Assembly: GCF_009764645.1 (NCBI RefSeq)
Contig: NZ_RWIM01000124.1
Span: 31,441-95,440 of the forward strand
DNA: 64,000 nt
DNA from: Pseudomonas sp. PB106
Lineage (GTDB): Bacteria > Pseudomonadota > Gammaproteobacteria > Pseudomonadales > Pseudomonadaceae
Direction of reading: 5' to 3'
The position numbers were made by a program, and so were the translations under genes. Positions 9,217-18,349 of the stretch are shown in pieces (the first letter of the stretch is position 1; every line of letters starts with the position of its first letter). The notes under the pieces were generated by a model. It ran no database searches. It was given only the letters and a program-made list of their open reading frames with translations, and was not told the origin of the DNA.

Positions 9217-9984
9217 TCACATGCCCTTGCGCCGCTCCGCCCGAGCCATGCGCTGAACCTCCTGCCGCACCTCTTCCAGCACTTCCTGCACATACAAGAT
9301 ATGTCGGCTGGAGACTTCCCGGGCCTGCTCCGCCCGCCCTTCGATAATCGCCAGATACAATTCCCGATGCTGAGTGATCAGCATGTCGCGAGTCTCCGTG
9401 CGCTGCTTGTACATGCCGCCGATGTTGGTCACGACATTGCGTTTGAGCAGATCGAACAACCCGCGAATGGTGTGCAGCAACACCGCGTTGTGGCTGGCCT
9501 CGGCAATCGCCAAGTGGAATTTCGCATCCGCCGCGCCCTCTTCTGCTCGACTGACTTCATCGTGACGCGAGTAGCAGTCCTGCAACTCTTCGAACGCTGC
9601 GGTCAGCCGCTCACGATCGACATCAGTCGCGCGCAATGCTGCGTAATAGGCGCACGATGCCTCCAGAGTGTGCCGAAACTCGAGCAAATCACGCTGTGCC
9701 TCGGGGTTGCTTTCGAGCAAGTGCAGCAGCGGATCGCTGAACGTTGAGCCCAGGCTCTCGACCACATAATTGCCGCCGCCCTGCCGGCTGACCAGCAGGC
9801 CTTTCGCCGCCAGTTTCTGAATCGCTTCACGCAGCGACGGCCGTGATACGCCAAATTGTTCGGCCAACGTGCGCTCCGCCGGCAGCCGCTCACCGGACTT
9901 CAGCGTGCCCTCAAGGATCATCCCCTCAAGGCGCTCGACAATATCGTCAGACAAACGGCGCTGCCGAATCTGATCAAACCCCAT
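9217..9984 (-). CDS. lldR: Lactate-responsive regulator LldR (FadR-type GntR family)
   Basis: Probable lactate-responsive repressor of the divergent lldP operon. 255 residues: N-terminal winged helix-turn-helix (LPAERTLAEQFGVSRPSLREAIQKL, about residues 38-62) and a C-terminal all-helical FCD effector domain (from about residue 95). The ATG is preceded by GGAGAAG. The gene lies back to back with lldP across 262 bp containing a GntR/FadR-type palindrome (10179-10195). A PdhR-like regulator of the same subfamily is the alternative, but the neighbours argue for LldR. Confidence 0.9.
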   Translation of the reverse strand: MGFDQIRQRRLSDDIVERLEGMILEGTLKSGERLPAERTLAEQFGVSRPSLREAIQKLAAKGLLVSRQGGGNYVVESLGSTFSDPLLHLLESNPEAQRDLLEFRHTLEASCAYYAALRATDVDRERLTAAFEELQDCYSRHDEVSRAEEGAADAKFHLAIAEASHNAVLLHTIRGLFDLLKRNVVTNIGGMYKQRTETRDMLITQHRELYLAIIEGRAEQAREVSSRHILYVQEVLEEVRQEVQRMARAERRKGM

Positions 9985-10131
9985 AACTCACTTCTCCACG
10001 ATCCCGACGGCTCGCCGGGCTCTCTATTCTGGCCTATCGGCGCCTTGCCGACACCTACCACACGCCACCCGCCGAAACCGGATCAGTTGCCATCTGCACC
10101 GCTTGTTCGACAAAAGTTTTAGCGCGGCAAA

Positions 10132-10161
10132 TTGACACACCGATACCAAGGCTTTTACCCT
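10132..10161 (+). promoter_or_regulatory. Possible lldP promoter
   Basis: Perfect -35 TTGACA (10132-10137), 18 nt, weak -10 TACCCT (10156-10161). The LldR-type operator lies just downstream of the expected start, suiting repression. Confidence 0.5.
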
Positions 10162-10178
10162 AGCCAACAGCGATTGTA

Positions 10179-10195
10179 AATTGGTATTACCAATT
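10179..10195. promoter_or_regulatory. Putative LldR operator
   Basis: AATTGGTATTACCAATT, a 17-bp palindrome apart from the central base. It carries the TGGT-N-ACCA core expected of FadR-subfamily GntR regulators and lies 52 bp before lldP, in the region shared with lldR. Confidence 0.75.
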
Positions 10196-10246
10196 ACCCA
10201 AGAACGCTGACAGTGCCTGACCAACAACAATTAGGGGCCACCCCAT

Positions 10247-11941
10247 ATGCAAACCTGGCAACAGCTCTACAGCCCGCTCGGCAGTCTCGGCGTGTCCGCG
10301 CTCGCGGCCGTCATTCCCATCGTGTTCTTTTTCCTCGCGCTGGCGGTGTTCCGCCTCAAAGGCCATGTGGCCGGCAGCATCACCCTCGCCCTGTCGATTG
10401 CCGTGGCGATTTTCGCGTTTCAGATGCCGGTCGACATGGCTTTCGCCGCCGCCGGGTATGGCTTCGCCTACGGTCTGTGGCCGATTGCCTGGATCATTGT
10501 TGCGGCGGTATTCCTCTACAAACTGACGGTCAAAAGTGGTCAGTTCGAGGTCATCCGCAGTTCGGTGTTATCGATCACTGACGACCAGCGCCTGCAAGTG
10601 CTGCTGATCGGCTTCTGCTTCGGTGCGTTTTTGGAAGGTGCCGCCGGTTTCGGCGCACCCGTAGCGATTACCGCCGCACTCCTTGTAGGACTGGGCTTCA
10701 ATCCGCTGTACGCCGCTGGCCTGTGCCTGATTGCCAACACCGCGCCGGTGGCCTTCGGTGCATTGGGGATTCCGATCATCGTTGCCGGCCAAGTCACCGG
10801 GATCGATGCGTTCAAGATCGGCGCCATGACCGGCCGCCAACTGCCGCTGCTGTCGCTGTTCGTGCCGTTCTGGCTGGTGTTCATGATGGACGGCCTGCGC
10901 GGCGTTCGCGAAACCTGGCCGGCGGCGCTGGTCGCAGGTCTGAGTTTCGCCGTCACTCAATACTTCACCTCGAACTTCATCGGCCCGGAACTGCCGGACA
11001 TCACCTCGGCGCTGGCCAGCCTGATCTCGCTGACCCTGTTCCTGAAAGTCTGGCAGCCAAAACGCGCTGCCGGCCAACACATCGCCGGTGCCGTTTCTGC
11101 TTCGGTGGTGACCGCCAGCGTCGGCGGTTTCGGTCAAAAACGCACCACCGAGGCATCGCCCTACAGCCTCGGGGAAATTTTCAAAGCCTGGTCGCCATTC
11201 CTGATCCTCACCGTGCTGGTGACCATCTGGACGCTGAAGCCTTTCAAAGCGATGTTCGCCGCTGGCGGTTCGATGTACAGCTGGGTGTTCAACTTCGCGA
11301 TTCCGCACCTTGATCAACTGGTGATCAAAACCGCGCCCATCGTGGCCGCTCCGACTGCGATCCCTGCCGTGTTCAAACTTGATCCGATTTCCGCGACCGG
11401 CACGGCGATTTTCTTCTCCGCGCTAATCTCAATGCTGGTCTTGAAGATCGATTTCAAAACTGGTCTGACCACTTTGAAAGAGACCTTCTACGAACTGCGC
11501 TGGCCAATCCTGTCGATCGGCATGGTGCTGGCCTTTGCCTTCGTTACCAACTACTCGGGCATGTCTTCGACCATGGCTCTGGTGCTGGCCGGTACGGGTG
11601 CTGCATTCCCGTTCTTCTCGCCATTCCTTGGCTGGCTCGGCGTGTTCCTGACCGGCTCGGATACTTCGTCCAACGCGTTGTTCAGTTCGCTGCAGGCCAC
11701 CACTGCGCACCAGATCGGCGTCAACGACACTCTTCTGGTTGCGGCCAATACCAGTGGCGGCGTGACCGGCAAAATGATCTCGCCACAATCGATCGCCGTG
11801 GCCTGCGCAGCGACCGGATTGGTGGGCAAGGAATCGGATCTGTTCCGCTTCACCCTCAAGCACAGCCTATTCTTTGCAACGATTGTCGGCTTGATCACCT
11901 TGGCTCAGGCCTATTGGTTCACCGGCATGCTGGTGCACTAA
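10247..11941 (+). CDS. lldP: L-lactate permease LldP
   Basis: Inner-membrane lactate:H+ symporter (LctP family) taking up L- and D-lactate and often glycolate. 564 residues, normal length, strongly hydrophobic with about 12-14 helices. Family signatures include GFGAPVAITAALLVGLGFNP, NTAPVAFGALGIPI and the C-terminal GSDTSSNALFSSLQ and NTSGGVTGKMISPQSIA segments. ATG preceded by AGGGG. First gene of the lactate operon; lldE follows after 150 bp containing two hairpins, so stoichiometry may differ. Confidence 0.97.
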   Translation: MQTWQQLYSPLGSLGVSALAAVIPIVFFFLALAVFRLKGHVAGSITLALSIAVAIFAFQMPVDMAFAAAGYGFAYGLWPIAWIIVAAVFLYKLTVKSGQFEVIRSSVLSITDDQRLQVLLIGFCFGAFLEGAAGFGAPVAITAALLVGLGFNPLYAAGLCLIANTAPVAFGALGIPIIVAGQVTGIDAFKIGAMTGRQLPLLSLFVPFWLVFMMDGLRGVRETWPAALVAGLSFAVTQYFTSNFIGPELPDITSALASLISLTLFLKVWQPKRAAGQHIAGAVSASVVTASVGGFGQKRTTEASPYSLGEIFKAWSPFLILTVLVTIWTLKPFKAMFAAGGSMYSWVFNFAIPHLDQLVIKTAPIVAAPTAIPAVFKLDPISATGTAIFFSALISMLVLKIDFKTGLTTLKETFYELRWPILSIGMVLAFAFVTNYSGMSSTMALVLAGTGAAFPFFSPFLGWLGVFLTGSDTSSNALFSSLQATTAHQIGVNDTLLVAANTSGGVTGKMISPQSIAVACAATGLVGKESDLFRFTLKHSLFFATIVGLITLAQAYWFTGMLVH

Positions 11942-11966
11942 ACCGATAAGAAATAGAGAAAAAACC

Positions 11967-11991
11967 GACGCCGGTTCGTGATGCCGGCGTC
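11967..11991 (+). terminator. Hairpin in the lldP-lldE gap
   Basis: GACGCCGG-N9-CCGGCGTC shortly after the lldP stop, without a T-run. More likely an attenuator or mRNA-stabilising structure than a full terminator. Confidence 0.45.
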
Positions 11992-12015
11992 AGCAATTCA
12001 CAACCCGGTCTGTAA

Positions 12016-12051
12016 GGCTGCTGAAAGCAACGCTCTTTATATTCAGCAGCC
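12016..12051 (+). other. Second inverted repeat in the lldP-lldE gap
   Basis: GGCTGCTGAA…TTCAGCAGCC, a 10-bp perfect stem with a 16-nt loop, 41 bp before the lldE start. Possible RNA structure affecting lldE expression. Confidence 0.45.
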
Positions 12052-12091
12052 GCCACAGACGGATAACCGGGCCCACCCGGAGACACGCCTG

Positions 12092-12916
12092 ATGAGCGAG
12101 CTTTTTTATAACGCTGTGCCGAACGCGACCCGCGTGGCACCGCCACTGCCCGAACCTCGGCAATATCCCAGCGAGAAACCGTCGCGGGTTTATCTATTCG
12201 GCACGTGCGTGGTCGACCTGTTCTACCCCGAAGCCGGGATGGACGCGATCCACTTGCTGGAACGCGAAGGCATCCGGGTCGAGTACCCGCAAGGGCAAAG
12301 TTGCTGCGGCCAACCCGCCTACACCTCGGGTTACACCGAGCAGGCGCGGACCGTGGCGCGCTCGCAACTGGCGCTGTTTGCCGGAGATTATCCGGTGGTG
12401 GTGCCTTCAGGTTCCTGCGCCGGCATGCTCCGCGAGCATTACGCCGACTTGTTCAAGGACGAGCCGGACACGTTGAAACAGGTTCAGGCCCTCGCGGCTC
12501 GTACCTATGAACTGGCTGAGTTTCTGCTGTTCGTCTGCAAGGTGCAGCTCAAGGACAGCGGCGAGCCGGTCAAAGTCGCGCTGCACACTTCGTGTTCGGC
12601 ACGCCGCGAAATGAACACCCACCTGCACGGCCGCGAGTTATTGGCGCAGTTGAGCAACGTGGAACGGGTCAACCACGACCACGAAAGCGAATGCTGTGGC
12701 TTCGGTGGGACATTCAGCGTCCGTATGCCAGACATTTCCGGCGCGATGGTGGCTGACAAGACCAAGTCGTTGAAGGATTCCGGCGCGCGTAAGGTCTTGA
12801 GTGCCGACTGTGGCTGTTTGATGAACATCAACGGCGCATTGGAGAAACAAAAAGAAACGCTGCGCGGGCAACATCTCGCCAGCTTTCTGTGGCAACGAAC
12901 CAGAGGTGCGCAATGA
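12092..12916 (+). CDS. lldE: L-lactate dehydrogenase complex subunit LldE / LutA
   Basis: Subunit of the NAD-independent three-protein L-lactate dehydrogenase (LldEFG, equivalent to LutABC) that passes electrons to the quinone pool. 274 residues from MSELFYNAVPN; the frame is open 38 codons further up, but this ATG follows GGAG and gives the family start. Two cysteine-rich CCG domains are visible: GQSCCGQPAYTSGYTEQAR (about residue 70) and ESECCGFGGTFSV (about residue 203), plus CGCLMNINGA near the end. The stop overlaps the start of lldF (ATGA). Confidence 0.95.
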   Translation: MSELFYNAVPNATRVAPPLPEPRQYPSEKPSRVYLFGTCVVDLFYPEAGMDAIHLLEREGIRVEYPQGQSCCGQPAYTSGYTEQARTVARSQLALFAGDYPVVVPSGSCAGMLREHYADLFKDEPDTLKQVQALAARTYELAEFLLFVCKVQLKDSGEPVKVALHTSCSARREMNTHLHGRELLAQLSNVERVNHDHESECCGFGGTFSVRMPDISGAMVADKTKSLKDSGARKVLSADCGCLMNINGALEKQKETLRGQHLASFLWQRTRGAQ

Positions 12917-14367
12917 GCACTTCCGCGATTATTCCTACGGTTGCCGTAGAAGAAGATTTCCGCACCCGGGCACACAATGCTCTGGGTGATCAGCAGCTGC
13001 GGAACAACTTCCGAACTGCCATGGATTCACTGATGGTCAAGCGGGCAGCCGCTTTCAGTGATCCCCATGAAAGAGAGCACTTGCGCGCACTGGGCAATTC
13101 GATCAAGGCCCGCGCGCTGTCCAAGTTGCCCGACCTGCTCGAGCAACTGGAAACAAACCTGACCCGCAACGGTGTGACAGTGCACTGGGCGGAAACGGTG
13201 GACGAGGCCAATGGCATCGTCCTATCGATCATCCGCGCTCACGAGGCGCGGCAAGTGATCAAGGGCAAATCGATGGTCAGCGAAGAGATGGAGATGAACC
13301 ATTTCCTCGAGGCTCGGGACATTGAATGTCTGGAGTCCGATATGGGGGAATACATCGTCCAGCTCGACCACGAGAAGCCTTCACACATCATTATGCCGGC
13401 GATCCACAAGAATGCCGGTCAGGTCGCGTCCTTGTTCCACGACAAACTTGGCGTGGAATACACCAAGGACGTTGACCAACTCATTCAGATCGGTCGCAAA
13501 GTCTTGCGGCAGAAATTTTTCGAAGCGGACATCGGCGTCTCCGGCGTCAACTTCGCCGTGGCCGAAACCGGCACCCTGCTGCTGGTGGAAAACGAAGGCA
13601 ACGGCCGCATGACCACCACCGTGCCGCCAGTGCACATCGCCGTCACCGGCATCGAAAAGGTGGTGGAAAATCTGCGTGACGTCGTGCCGCTGCTGTCACT
13701 GCTGACGCGCTCGGCGCTGGGCATTCCGATCACCACGTACGTCAACATGATCTCCGGCCCGCGCAAGGCGCATGAACTCGACGGCCCGCAGGAAGTGCAT
13801 CTGGTGCTGCTCGACAACGGTCGCAGCCAGGCTTTCGCCGACAGCGAATTGCGCCAGACCCTGAATTGCATTCGCTGCGGCGCCTGCATGAATCATTGCC
13901 CGGTGTACACCCGCGTCGGTGGCCACACGTATGGCGAGGTGTATCCAGGGCCGATCGGCAAAATCATCACGCCGCACATGGTTGGCCTGGCCAAGGTTCC
14001 GGATCACCCGAGCGCGTCATCGCTGTGCGGCGCGTGCGGTGAAGTTTGTCCGGTAAAAATTCCGATCCCGGCGATCCTCCGGCGCCTGCGCGAAGAAAAC
14101 GTCAAAGCCCCTGACAGCCCGAATCAAGTGATGCGCGGTCAGGGCAGCAAGTATTCGCGCAAGGAGCGCTTCATCTGGAACGCCTGGGCCAAGCTCAACA
14201 GCTCGCCAACCTTGTATCGATTGTTCGGTTTCTTCGCCACGCGCCTGCGCGCCCTGACGCCAAGCAACGTCGGCCCGTGGACTCAAAACCACAGCGCGCC
14301 GAAACCCGCCGCTCGCTCACTGCACGACATGGCCCGCGAGCATCTGGCCAAACAGGGAGACCGCTGA
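12913..14367 (+). CDS. lldF: L-lactate dehydrogenase iron-sulphur subunit LldF / LutB
   Basis: Iron-sulphur electron-transfer subunit of LldEFG. 484 residues. The N-terminal two thirds is the LUD domain (including GVNFAVAETGTLLLVENEGN); two [4Fe-4S] motifs follow, CIRCGACMNHCP (from about residue 319) and CGACGEVCPVKIP (from about residue 372). The start overlaps lldE by 4 nt and the stop shares one base with the lldG ATG (TGATG), so all three subunits are translationally coupled. Confidence 0.96.
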   Translation: MSTSAIIPTVAVEEDFRTRAHNALGDQQLRNNFRTAMDSLMVKRAAAFSDPHEREHLRALGNSIKARALSKLPDLLEQLETNLTRNGVTVHWAETVDEANGIVLSIIRAHEARQVIKGKSMVSEEMEMNHFLEARDIECLESDMGEYIVQLDHEKPSHIIMPAIHKNAGQVASLFHDKLGVEYTKDVDQLIQIGRKVLRQKFFEADIGVSGVNFAVAETGTLLLVENEGNGRMTTTVPPVHIAVTGIEKVVENLRDVVPLLSLLTRSALGIPITTYVNMISGPRKAHELDGPQEVHLVLLDNGRSQAFADSELRQTLNCIRCGACMNHCPVYTRVGGHTYGEVYPGPIGKIITPHMVGLAKVPDHPSASSLCGACGEVCPVKIPIPAILRRLREENVKAPDSPNQVMRGQGSKYSRKERFIWNAWAKLNSSPTLYRLFGFFATRLRALTPSNVGPWTQNHSAPKPAARSLHDMAREHLAKQGDR

Positions 14368-15038
14368 TGAGCGCCAAGCAAAATATCCTCGGCAAACTGC
14401 GGAAAAGTCTGACCGGCACCACACCGATTGCCGACAACTTCGATGTCGATCTGGTGACGCAGCCTTACACCTACAGCGCCGAACAACGCATCCCGCAACT
14501 GCGCAAACTGATGGAAGCGGTGCACACCGAAATTCACCTGACTTCGGCCGGAGAATGGCCGGCGTTGCTCGCGCAATTGCTGCGCGACCGCCAGTTGCCG
14601 AGTCTGTTGATCGCACCGACGACAGCCCACGGGCAGAAAATCACACAGCACTGGGCGAACAATCCCGACCTGCCGACGCTGAAATCCTACGATCGGCCGA
14701 TGGAAGAATGGAAAGCCGAGTTGTTCAACGACACGCCCGCCAGCCTTACCGGCACGCTCGGCGCGATCGCCGCCACTGGCAGCCTGATCATGTGGCCAAC
14801 CCGAGAGGAACCACGGTTGATGAGCCTGGTGCCGCCGGTGCATTTCGCCCTGCTGAACGCCAGTGAAATCCGCGACAACTTCTATCAGGTGCAACAGGAA
14901 TTCGAATGGGCGCAAGGCATGCCGACCAACGCGCTGCTGGTGTCCGGCCCGTCGAAAACCGCTGACATCGAGCAGGTACTGGCTTACGGCGCCCACGGCC
15001 CGAAGGACCTGGTGGTTCTGATTCTGGAGGACCAATGA
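14367..15038 (+). CDS. lldG: L-lactate dehydrogenase subunit LldG / LutC (LUD domain)
   Basis: Third subunit of LldEFG. 223 residues from MSAKQNILGKLRKSL; the longer upstream frame lies inside lldF. The LUD domain shows ATGSLIMWPTREEPRLMSLVPP and VSGPSKTADIEQVLAYGAHGP near the C-terminus, the usual marks of LutC. Coupled to lldF by TGATG and to the following dehydrogenase gene by a 4-nt overlap. Confidence 0.95.
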   Translation: MSAKQNILGKLRKSLTGTTPIADNFDVDLVTQPYTYSAEQRIPQLRKLMEAVHTEIHLTSAGEWPALLAQLLRDRQLPSLLIAPTTAHGQKITQHWANNPDLPTLKSYDRPMEEWKAELFNDTPASLTGTLGAIAATGSLIMWPTREEPRLMSLVPPVHFALLNASEIRDNFYQVQQEFEWAQGMPTNALLVSGPSKTADIEQVLAYGAHGPKDLVVLILEDQ

Positions 15039-17845
15039 CGCTTCCAGTGAATTTCCTGCGTGATGCGCAACAACTGATTCCAGCGGACCGCCGCTTCGAC
15101 GATCCCTTGTCGACTCTGGCCTTCGGCACGGATGCGAGTTTTTATCGGCTGATTCCTCAGTTGGTAATCCGTGTTGAATCTGAAGATGAAGTCGTGGCTC
15201 TGTTGAAACTGGCCCAGCGCGACAACGTCCCGGTGACCTTTCGTGCGGCAGGCACCAGTCTGTCCGGGCAAGCGATCAGCGATTCCGTTTTGATTGTGCT
15301 AGGGGATAACTGGAACGCCCGCGAGATTCGTGGCCAAGGCACGCAGATTCGCCTGCAACCGGGCGTGATCGGCGCGCAAGCCAATGCGTGGCTGGCACCG
15401 TTCGGACGCAAGATCGGCCCGGATCCGGCGTCGATCAACGCCTGCAAAATCGGCGGCATCGTCGCTAACAACGCCAGCGGCATGTGCTGCGGCACCGCGC
15501 AAAATACCTATCACACGCTGGCCGGAATTCGCTTGGTGCTGGCCGATGGCACACGTCTGGATACCGAAGACGCTGCCAGTGTTGCGGCATTTCGCGCCAG
15601 CCACGGCGAGCTGCTCGAACGCCTGGCGACATTGGGCCGCGAAACCCGCGCCAACGCCGAATTGGCTGCACGAATTCGCCACAAATATCGTCTGAAAAAT
15701 ACCACCGGTTTGTCACTGAACGCCCTGGTGGATTTCGATGAGCCTGTGGACATCTTGAGCCACTTGCTGGTCGGCTCCGAAGGCACCCTCGGATTCATCA
15801 GTGCGGTGACTTATGACACCGTCATCGATCACCCGAACAAAGCCTCGGCGCTGATCGTGTTCCCGGATGTGGAAACCTGCTGCAATGCGGTCACGGTACT
15901 GAAAAGCCAACCGGTTTCCGCCGTAGAACTGTTGGACCGGCGCAGTCTGCGCTCGGTGCAGAACAAACCGGGCATGCCCGCTTTCGTACAACAACTGTCG
16001 AACAATGCCTGCGCGCTGCTGATCGAATCCCGCGCCGCATCTTCCAGTTTGTTGCAGGCACAACTGGCGCAGATCATGGCCTCGCTCAGCGGCTTCCCGG
16101 TGGAGAAGCAGGTCGATTTCACCGAAGACCCTGCCGAGAACGCCAAGCTCTGGGCGATCCGCAAGGACACGTTCCCCGCCGTCGGCGCCGTGCGCAAAAC
16201 CGGCACTACGGTGATCATCGAAGACGTGACTTTCCCCGTCGAACAACTGGCCATCGGCGTGAACCGCTTGATCGAGTTGTTCGACAAACATTCCTACGAT
16301 GAGGCGATCCTTTTCGGACACGCATTGGAAGGCAATCTGCACTTCGTCTTCACCCAAGGCTTCAACAACCCGGAAGAAGTCGCACGCTATCAAGCGTTCA
16401 TGGACGACGTCGCGCAATTGGTCGCTGTGGAATTCGGCGGTTCGTTGAAGGCTGAGCACGGCACCGGGCGCAACATGGCGCCGTTCGTCGAACTGGAATG
16501 GGGTAGCGACGCCTATCAACTGATGTGGCAGCTCAAACGTCTGCTCGACCCCAACGCCATTCTCAACCCGGACGTGGTGCTCAGCGAGGATCCGCAGATT
16601 CATCTCAAGCATCTGAAACCACTGCCCGCAGCCGATGAGATTGTGGATAAGTGCATCGAGTGCGGCTTCTGCGAACCGGTCTGCCCGTCGAAGGGCCTGA
16701 CCCTGAGTCCGCGCCAGCGCATCGTGATCTGGCGCGACATTCAGGCGAAGAAGCGCGCCGGCGTCGACACCACGGAACTGGAAAAAGCCTACGAGTACCA
16801 AGGCATCGAAACCTGCGCTGCCACCGGTCTGTGCGCACAGCGCTGCCCTGTAGGCATCAACACCGGCGAGCTGGTGAAAAAGCTGCGTGGCCGACACGCA
16901 ACGCATCAGAAAACCGCTGACTGGATCGAAGGAAATTTCGCCAAAACCCTGCAAGGCGCACGCTTCACTCTGCACGTGGCCAACGGTGCGCGAATGATGC
17001 TCGGCGCACCGCGTCTGGCGAAACTTTCGGCAACAATTACGCGCCTGTCCAAAGGCCAAGTGCCGCTGTGGACCAATGCGATGCCGCAACCGGAGAAAGC
17101 CATTCGCTTCAGCCCCAGCGTTTCGGACGAACGCCCGCGCGTGGTGTATCTGGCTGCGTGCGTGTCGCGGGTCATGGGCCCGGCGGCGGGCGATAAAGAG
17201 CAGATGTCGCTGTACGACAAAACCCGTGGGTTACTGGAAAAGGCCGGTTACCAAGTGGTCTTCCCGGACAATCAGGACAATCTCTGCTGCGGTCAGCCTT
17301 TCGCCTCCAAGGGCTATGCAGAGCAGGCTGAACACAAGCGTCAGGAGTTGATCAGCGCGCTACTGCAGGCCAGTCGCGGCGGTCTCGATCCGATCTATTG
17401 CGACACCAGTCCATGCACATTGCGATTGGTGCAGGACGTAGGAGAAACCCGTCTGGATCTGTACGACCCGGTGCGCTTCATCCGTACGCATCTTCTTGAT
17501 CGCTTGGAGTTCACCCCGCAAGACGCACCAATCGCCGTGCACGTGACCTGCAGTACACAACACTTGGGCGAAAGCCAGGCGCTGATCGATCTGGCGCGCA
17601 AGTGCAGCAAAACCGTGGTGATCCCGGAAGGCATACATTGCTGTGGGTTTGCTGGCGATAAAGGCTTCACCACACCAGAGCTGAACAGCCATTCGCTGCG
17701 CACGCTCAAGGACGCGGTGCAGCATTGCAGCGAGGGGATTTCCACCAGCCGTACCTGCGAGATCGGTCTGACGCAACATGGCGGAATCGACTACCACGGG
17801 CTGGTTTATCTGGTGGATCGGGTGACCCGGGCGAAGGCCTGTTGA
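15035..17845 (+). CDS. dld: D-lactate dehydrogenase (FAD/Fe-S, quinone-dependent; Dld-II type)
   Basis: Oxidises D-lactate to pyruvate and, with LldEFG, lets the cell use both lactate enantiomers. 936 residues. Domains in order: FAD-binding PCMH domain with FRAAGTSLSGQAISDSVL and NNASGMCCG (about residues 40-260); FAD-oxidase C-terminal domain to about 520, including LKAEHGTGRNMAPFVE; a ferredoxin-like pair CIECGFCEPVCP (from residue 540) and CAATGLCAQRCPVG (about 590); and two CCG domains, LCCGQPFASKGYAEQ (about 751) and CCGFAGDKGF (about 869). It overlaps lldG by 4 nt and ends the operon at a strong terminator. A related 2-hydroxyacid dehydrogenase is possible but less likely here. Confidence 0.93.
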   Translation: MTLPVNFLRDAQQLIPADRRFDDPLSTLAFGTDASFYRLIPQLVIRVESEDEVVALLKLAQRDNVPVTFRAAGTSLSGQAISDSVLIVLGDNWNAREIRGQGTQIRLQPGVIGAQANAWLAPFGRKIGPDPASINACKIGGIVANNASGMCCGTAQNTYHTLAGIRLVLADGTRLDTEDAASVAAFRASHGELLERLATLGRETRANAELAARIRHKYRLKNTTGLSLNALVDFDEPVDILSHLLVGSEGTLGFISAVTYDTVIDHPNKASALIVFPDVETCCNAVTVLKSQPVSAVELLDRRSLRSVQNKPGMPAFVQQLSNNACALLIESRAASSSLLQAQLAQIMASLSGFPVEKQVDFTEDPAENAKLWAIRKDTFPAVGAVRKTGTTVIIEDVTFPVEQLAIGVNRLIELFDKHSYDEAILFGHALEGNLHFVFTQGFNNPEEVARYQAFMDDVAQLVAVEFGGSLKAEHGTGRNMAPFVELEWGSDAYQLMWQLKRLLDPNAILNPDVVLSEDPQIHLKHLKPLPAADEIVDKCIECGFCEPVCPSKGLTLSPRQRIVIWRDIQAKKRAGVDTTELEKAYEYQGIETCAATGLCAQRCPVGINTGELVKKLRGRHATHQKTADWIEGNFAKTLQGARFTLHVANGARMMLGAPRLAKLSATITRLSKGQVPLWTNAMPQPEKAIRFSPSVSDERPRVVYLAACVSRVMGPAAGDKEQMSLYDKTRGLLEKAGYQVVFPDNQDNLCCGQPFASKGYAEQAEHKRQELISALLQASRGGLDPIYCDTSPCTLRLVQDVGETRLDLYDPVRFIRTHLLDRLEFTPQDAPIAVHVTCSTQHLGESQALIDLARKCSKTVVIPEGIHCCGFAGDKGFTTPELNSHSLRTLKDAVQHCSEGISTSRTCEIGLTQHGGIDYHGLVYLVDRVTRAKAC

Positions 17846-17886
17846 AGAAAAATAGAACCCTTGCGCGCGACTGTAGTCCACAGAAT

Positions 17887-17909
17887 AACCCCGACCGATC
17901 GGGGTTTTT
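17887..17909 (+). terminator. Terminator of the lactate operon
   Basis: AACCCCGA-CCGA-TCGGGGTT followed by TTTTT: a clear rho-independent terminator 41 bp after dld. Confidence 0.9.
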
Positions 17910-17974
17910 CTTCCATTCGGTTGCCCGTCCTGACGGCCAGCGAAGTCTGGACCACTCGATTCAAGGAGATGCAC

Positions 17975-18253
17975 ATGAAACGTTCTGTACTGCTAGGTCT
18001 GTTCGTTACCGCCTCGATGATGGCTTCCACTTCGTTCGCCGCAGACAAGCCTGCCGACCTGTGCGATGCAAATATTCAGACTATTGATAATGGCAAGGCG
18101 CAGCTGTCAGCGAATCCAGAACTGAGTCAGCGCGCTGAAACCAGTGTCGCCAAAGCCAAGGCGCTGAAGGCCCAAGGCAAAATCGACGATTGCGTTGCGG
18201 AAACATCGCAAACCATCGTGGAACTGCGCAAAGCCACCGGCACCAACAACTGA
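17975..18253 (+). CDS. Small secreted protein of unknown function
   Basis: 92 residues starting MKRSVLLGLFVTASMMAS, behind AAGGAG (an in-frame ATG two codons earlier is too close to it). A clear Sec signal peptide with probable cleavage after SFA/SFAA; the mature part is about 70 residues, helical and hydrophilic, with just two cysteines (in ADLCDAN and IDDCVAE) that could form one disulphide in the periplasm. I do not recognise the family. It has its own space between two terminators, next to ssrA. Confidence 0.8.
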   Translation: MKRSVLLGLFVTASMMASTSFAADKPADLCDANIQTIDNGKAQLSANPELSQRAETSVAKAKALKAQGKIDDCVAETSQTIVELRKATGTNN

Positions 18254-18263
18254 TCACCACCCT

Positions 18264-18283
18264 GGCCAACCTTCGGGTTGGCC
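18264..18283 (+). terminator. Hairpin after the small secreted protein
   Basis: GGCCAAC-CTTCG-GGTTGGCC, 11 bp after the stop. The UUCG-type loop makes it very stable, but only a short T-rich stretch follows. Its 3' arm overlaps the -35 of the likely ssrA promoter. Confidence 0.65.
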
Positions 18284-18306
18284 TTGGGGACTGATTGGCG
18301 TACACT
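18278..18306 (+). promoter_or_regulatory. Possible ssrA promoter
   Basis: TTGGCC (18278-18283), 17 nt, TACACT (18301-18306). It would give a precursor with a leader of about 37 nt, containing the perfect 7-bp hairpin TTGCTCA…TGAGCAA (18318-18342), before the mature 5' end that RNase P would make. Confidence 0.4.
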
Positions 18307-18349
18307 GCGCAGGCTTGTTGCTCAAACAGATGTACTGAGCAATGAGTTC

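Noticed and set aside
15713..17089. 458-codon frame opposite the D-lactate dehydrogenase gene
   Set aside because: Fully inside a well-supported gene on the other strand, with low-complexity His/Gln/Arg-rich composition typical of antisense frames.
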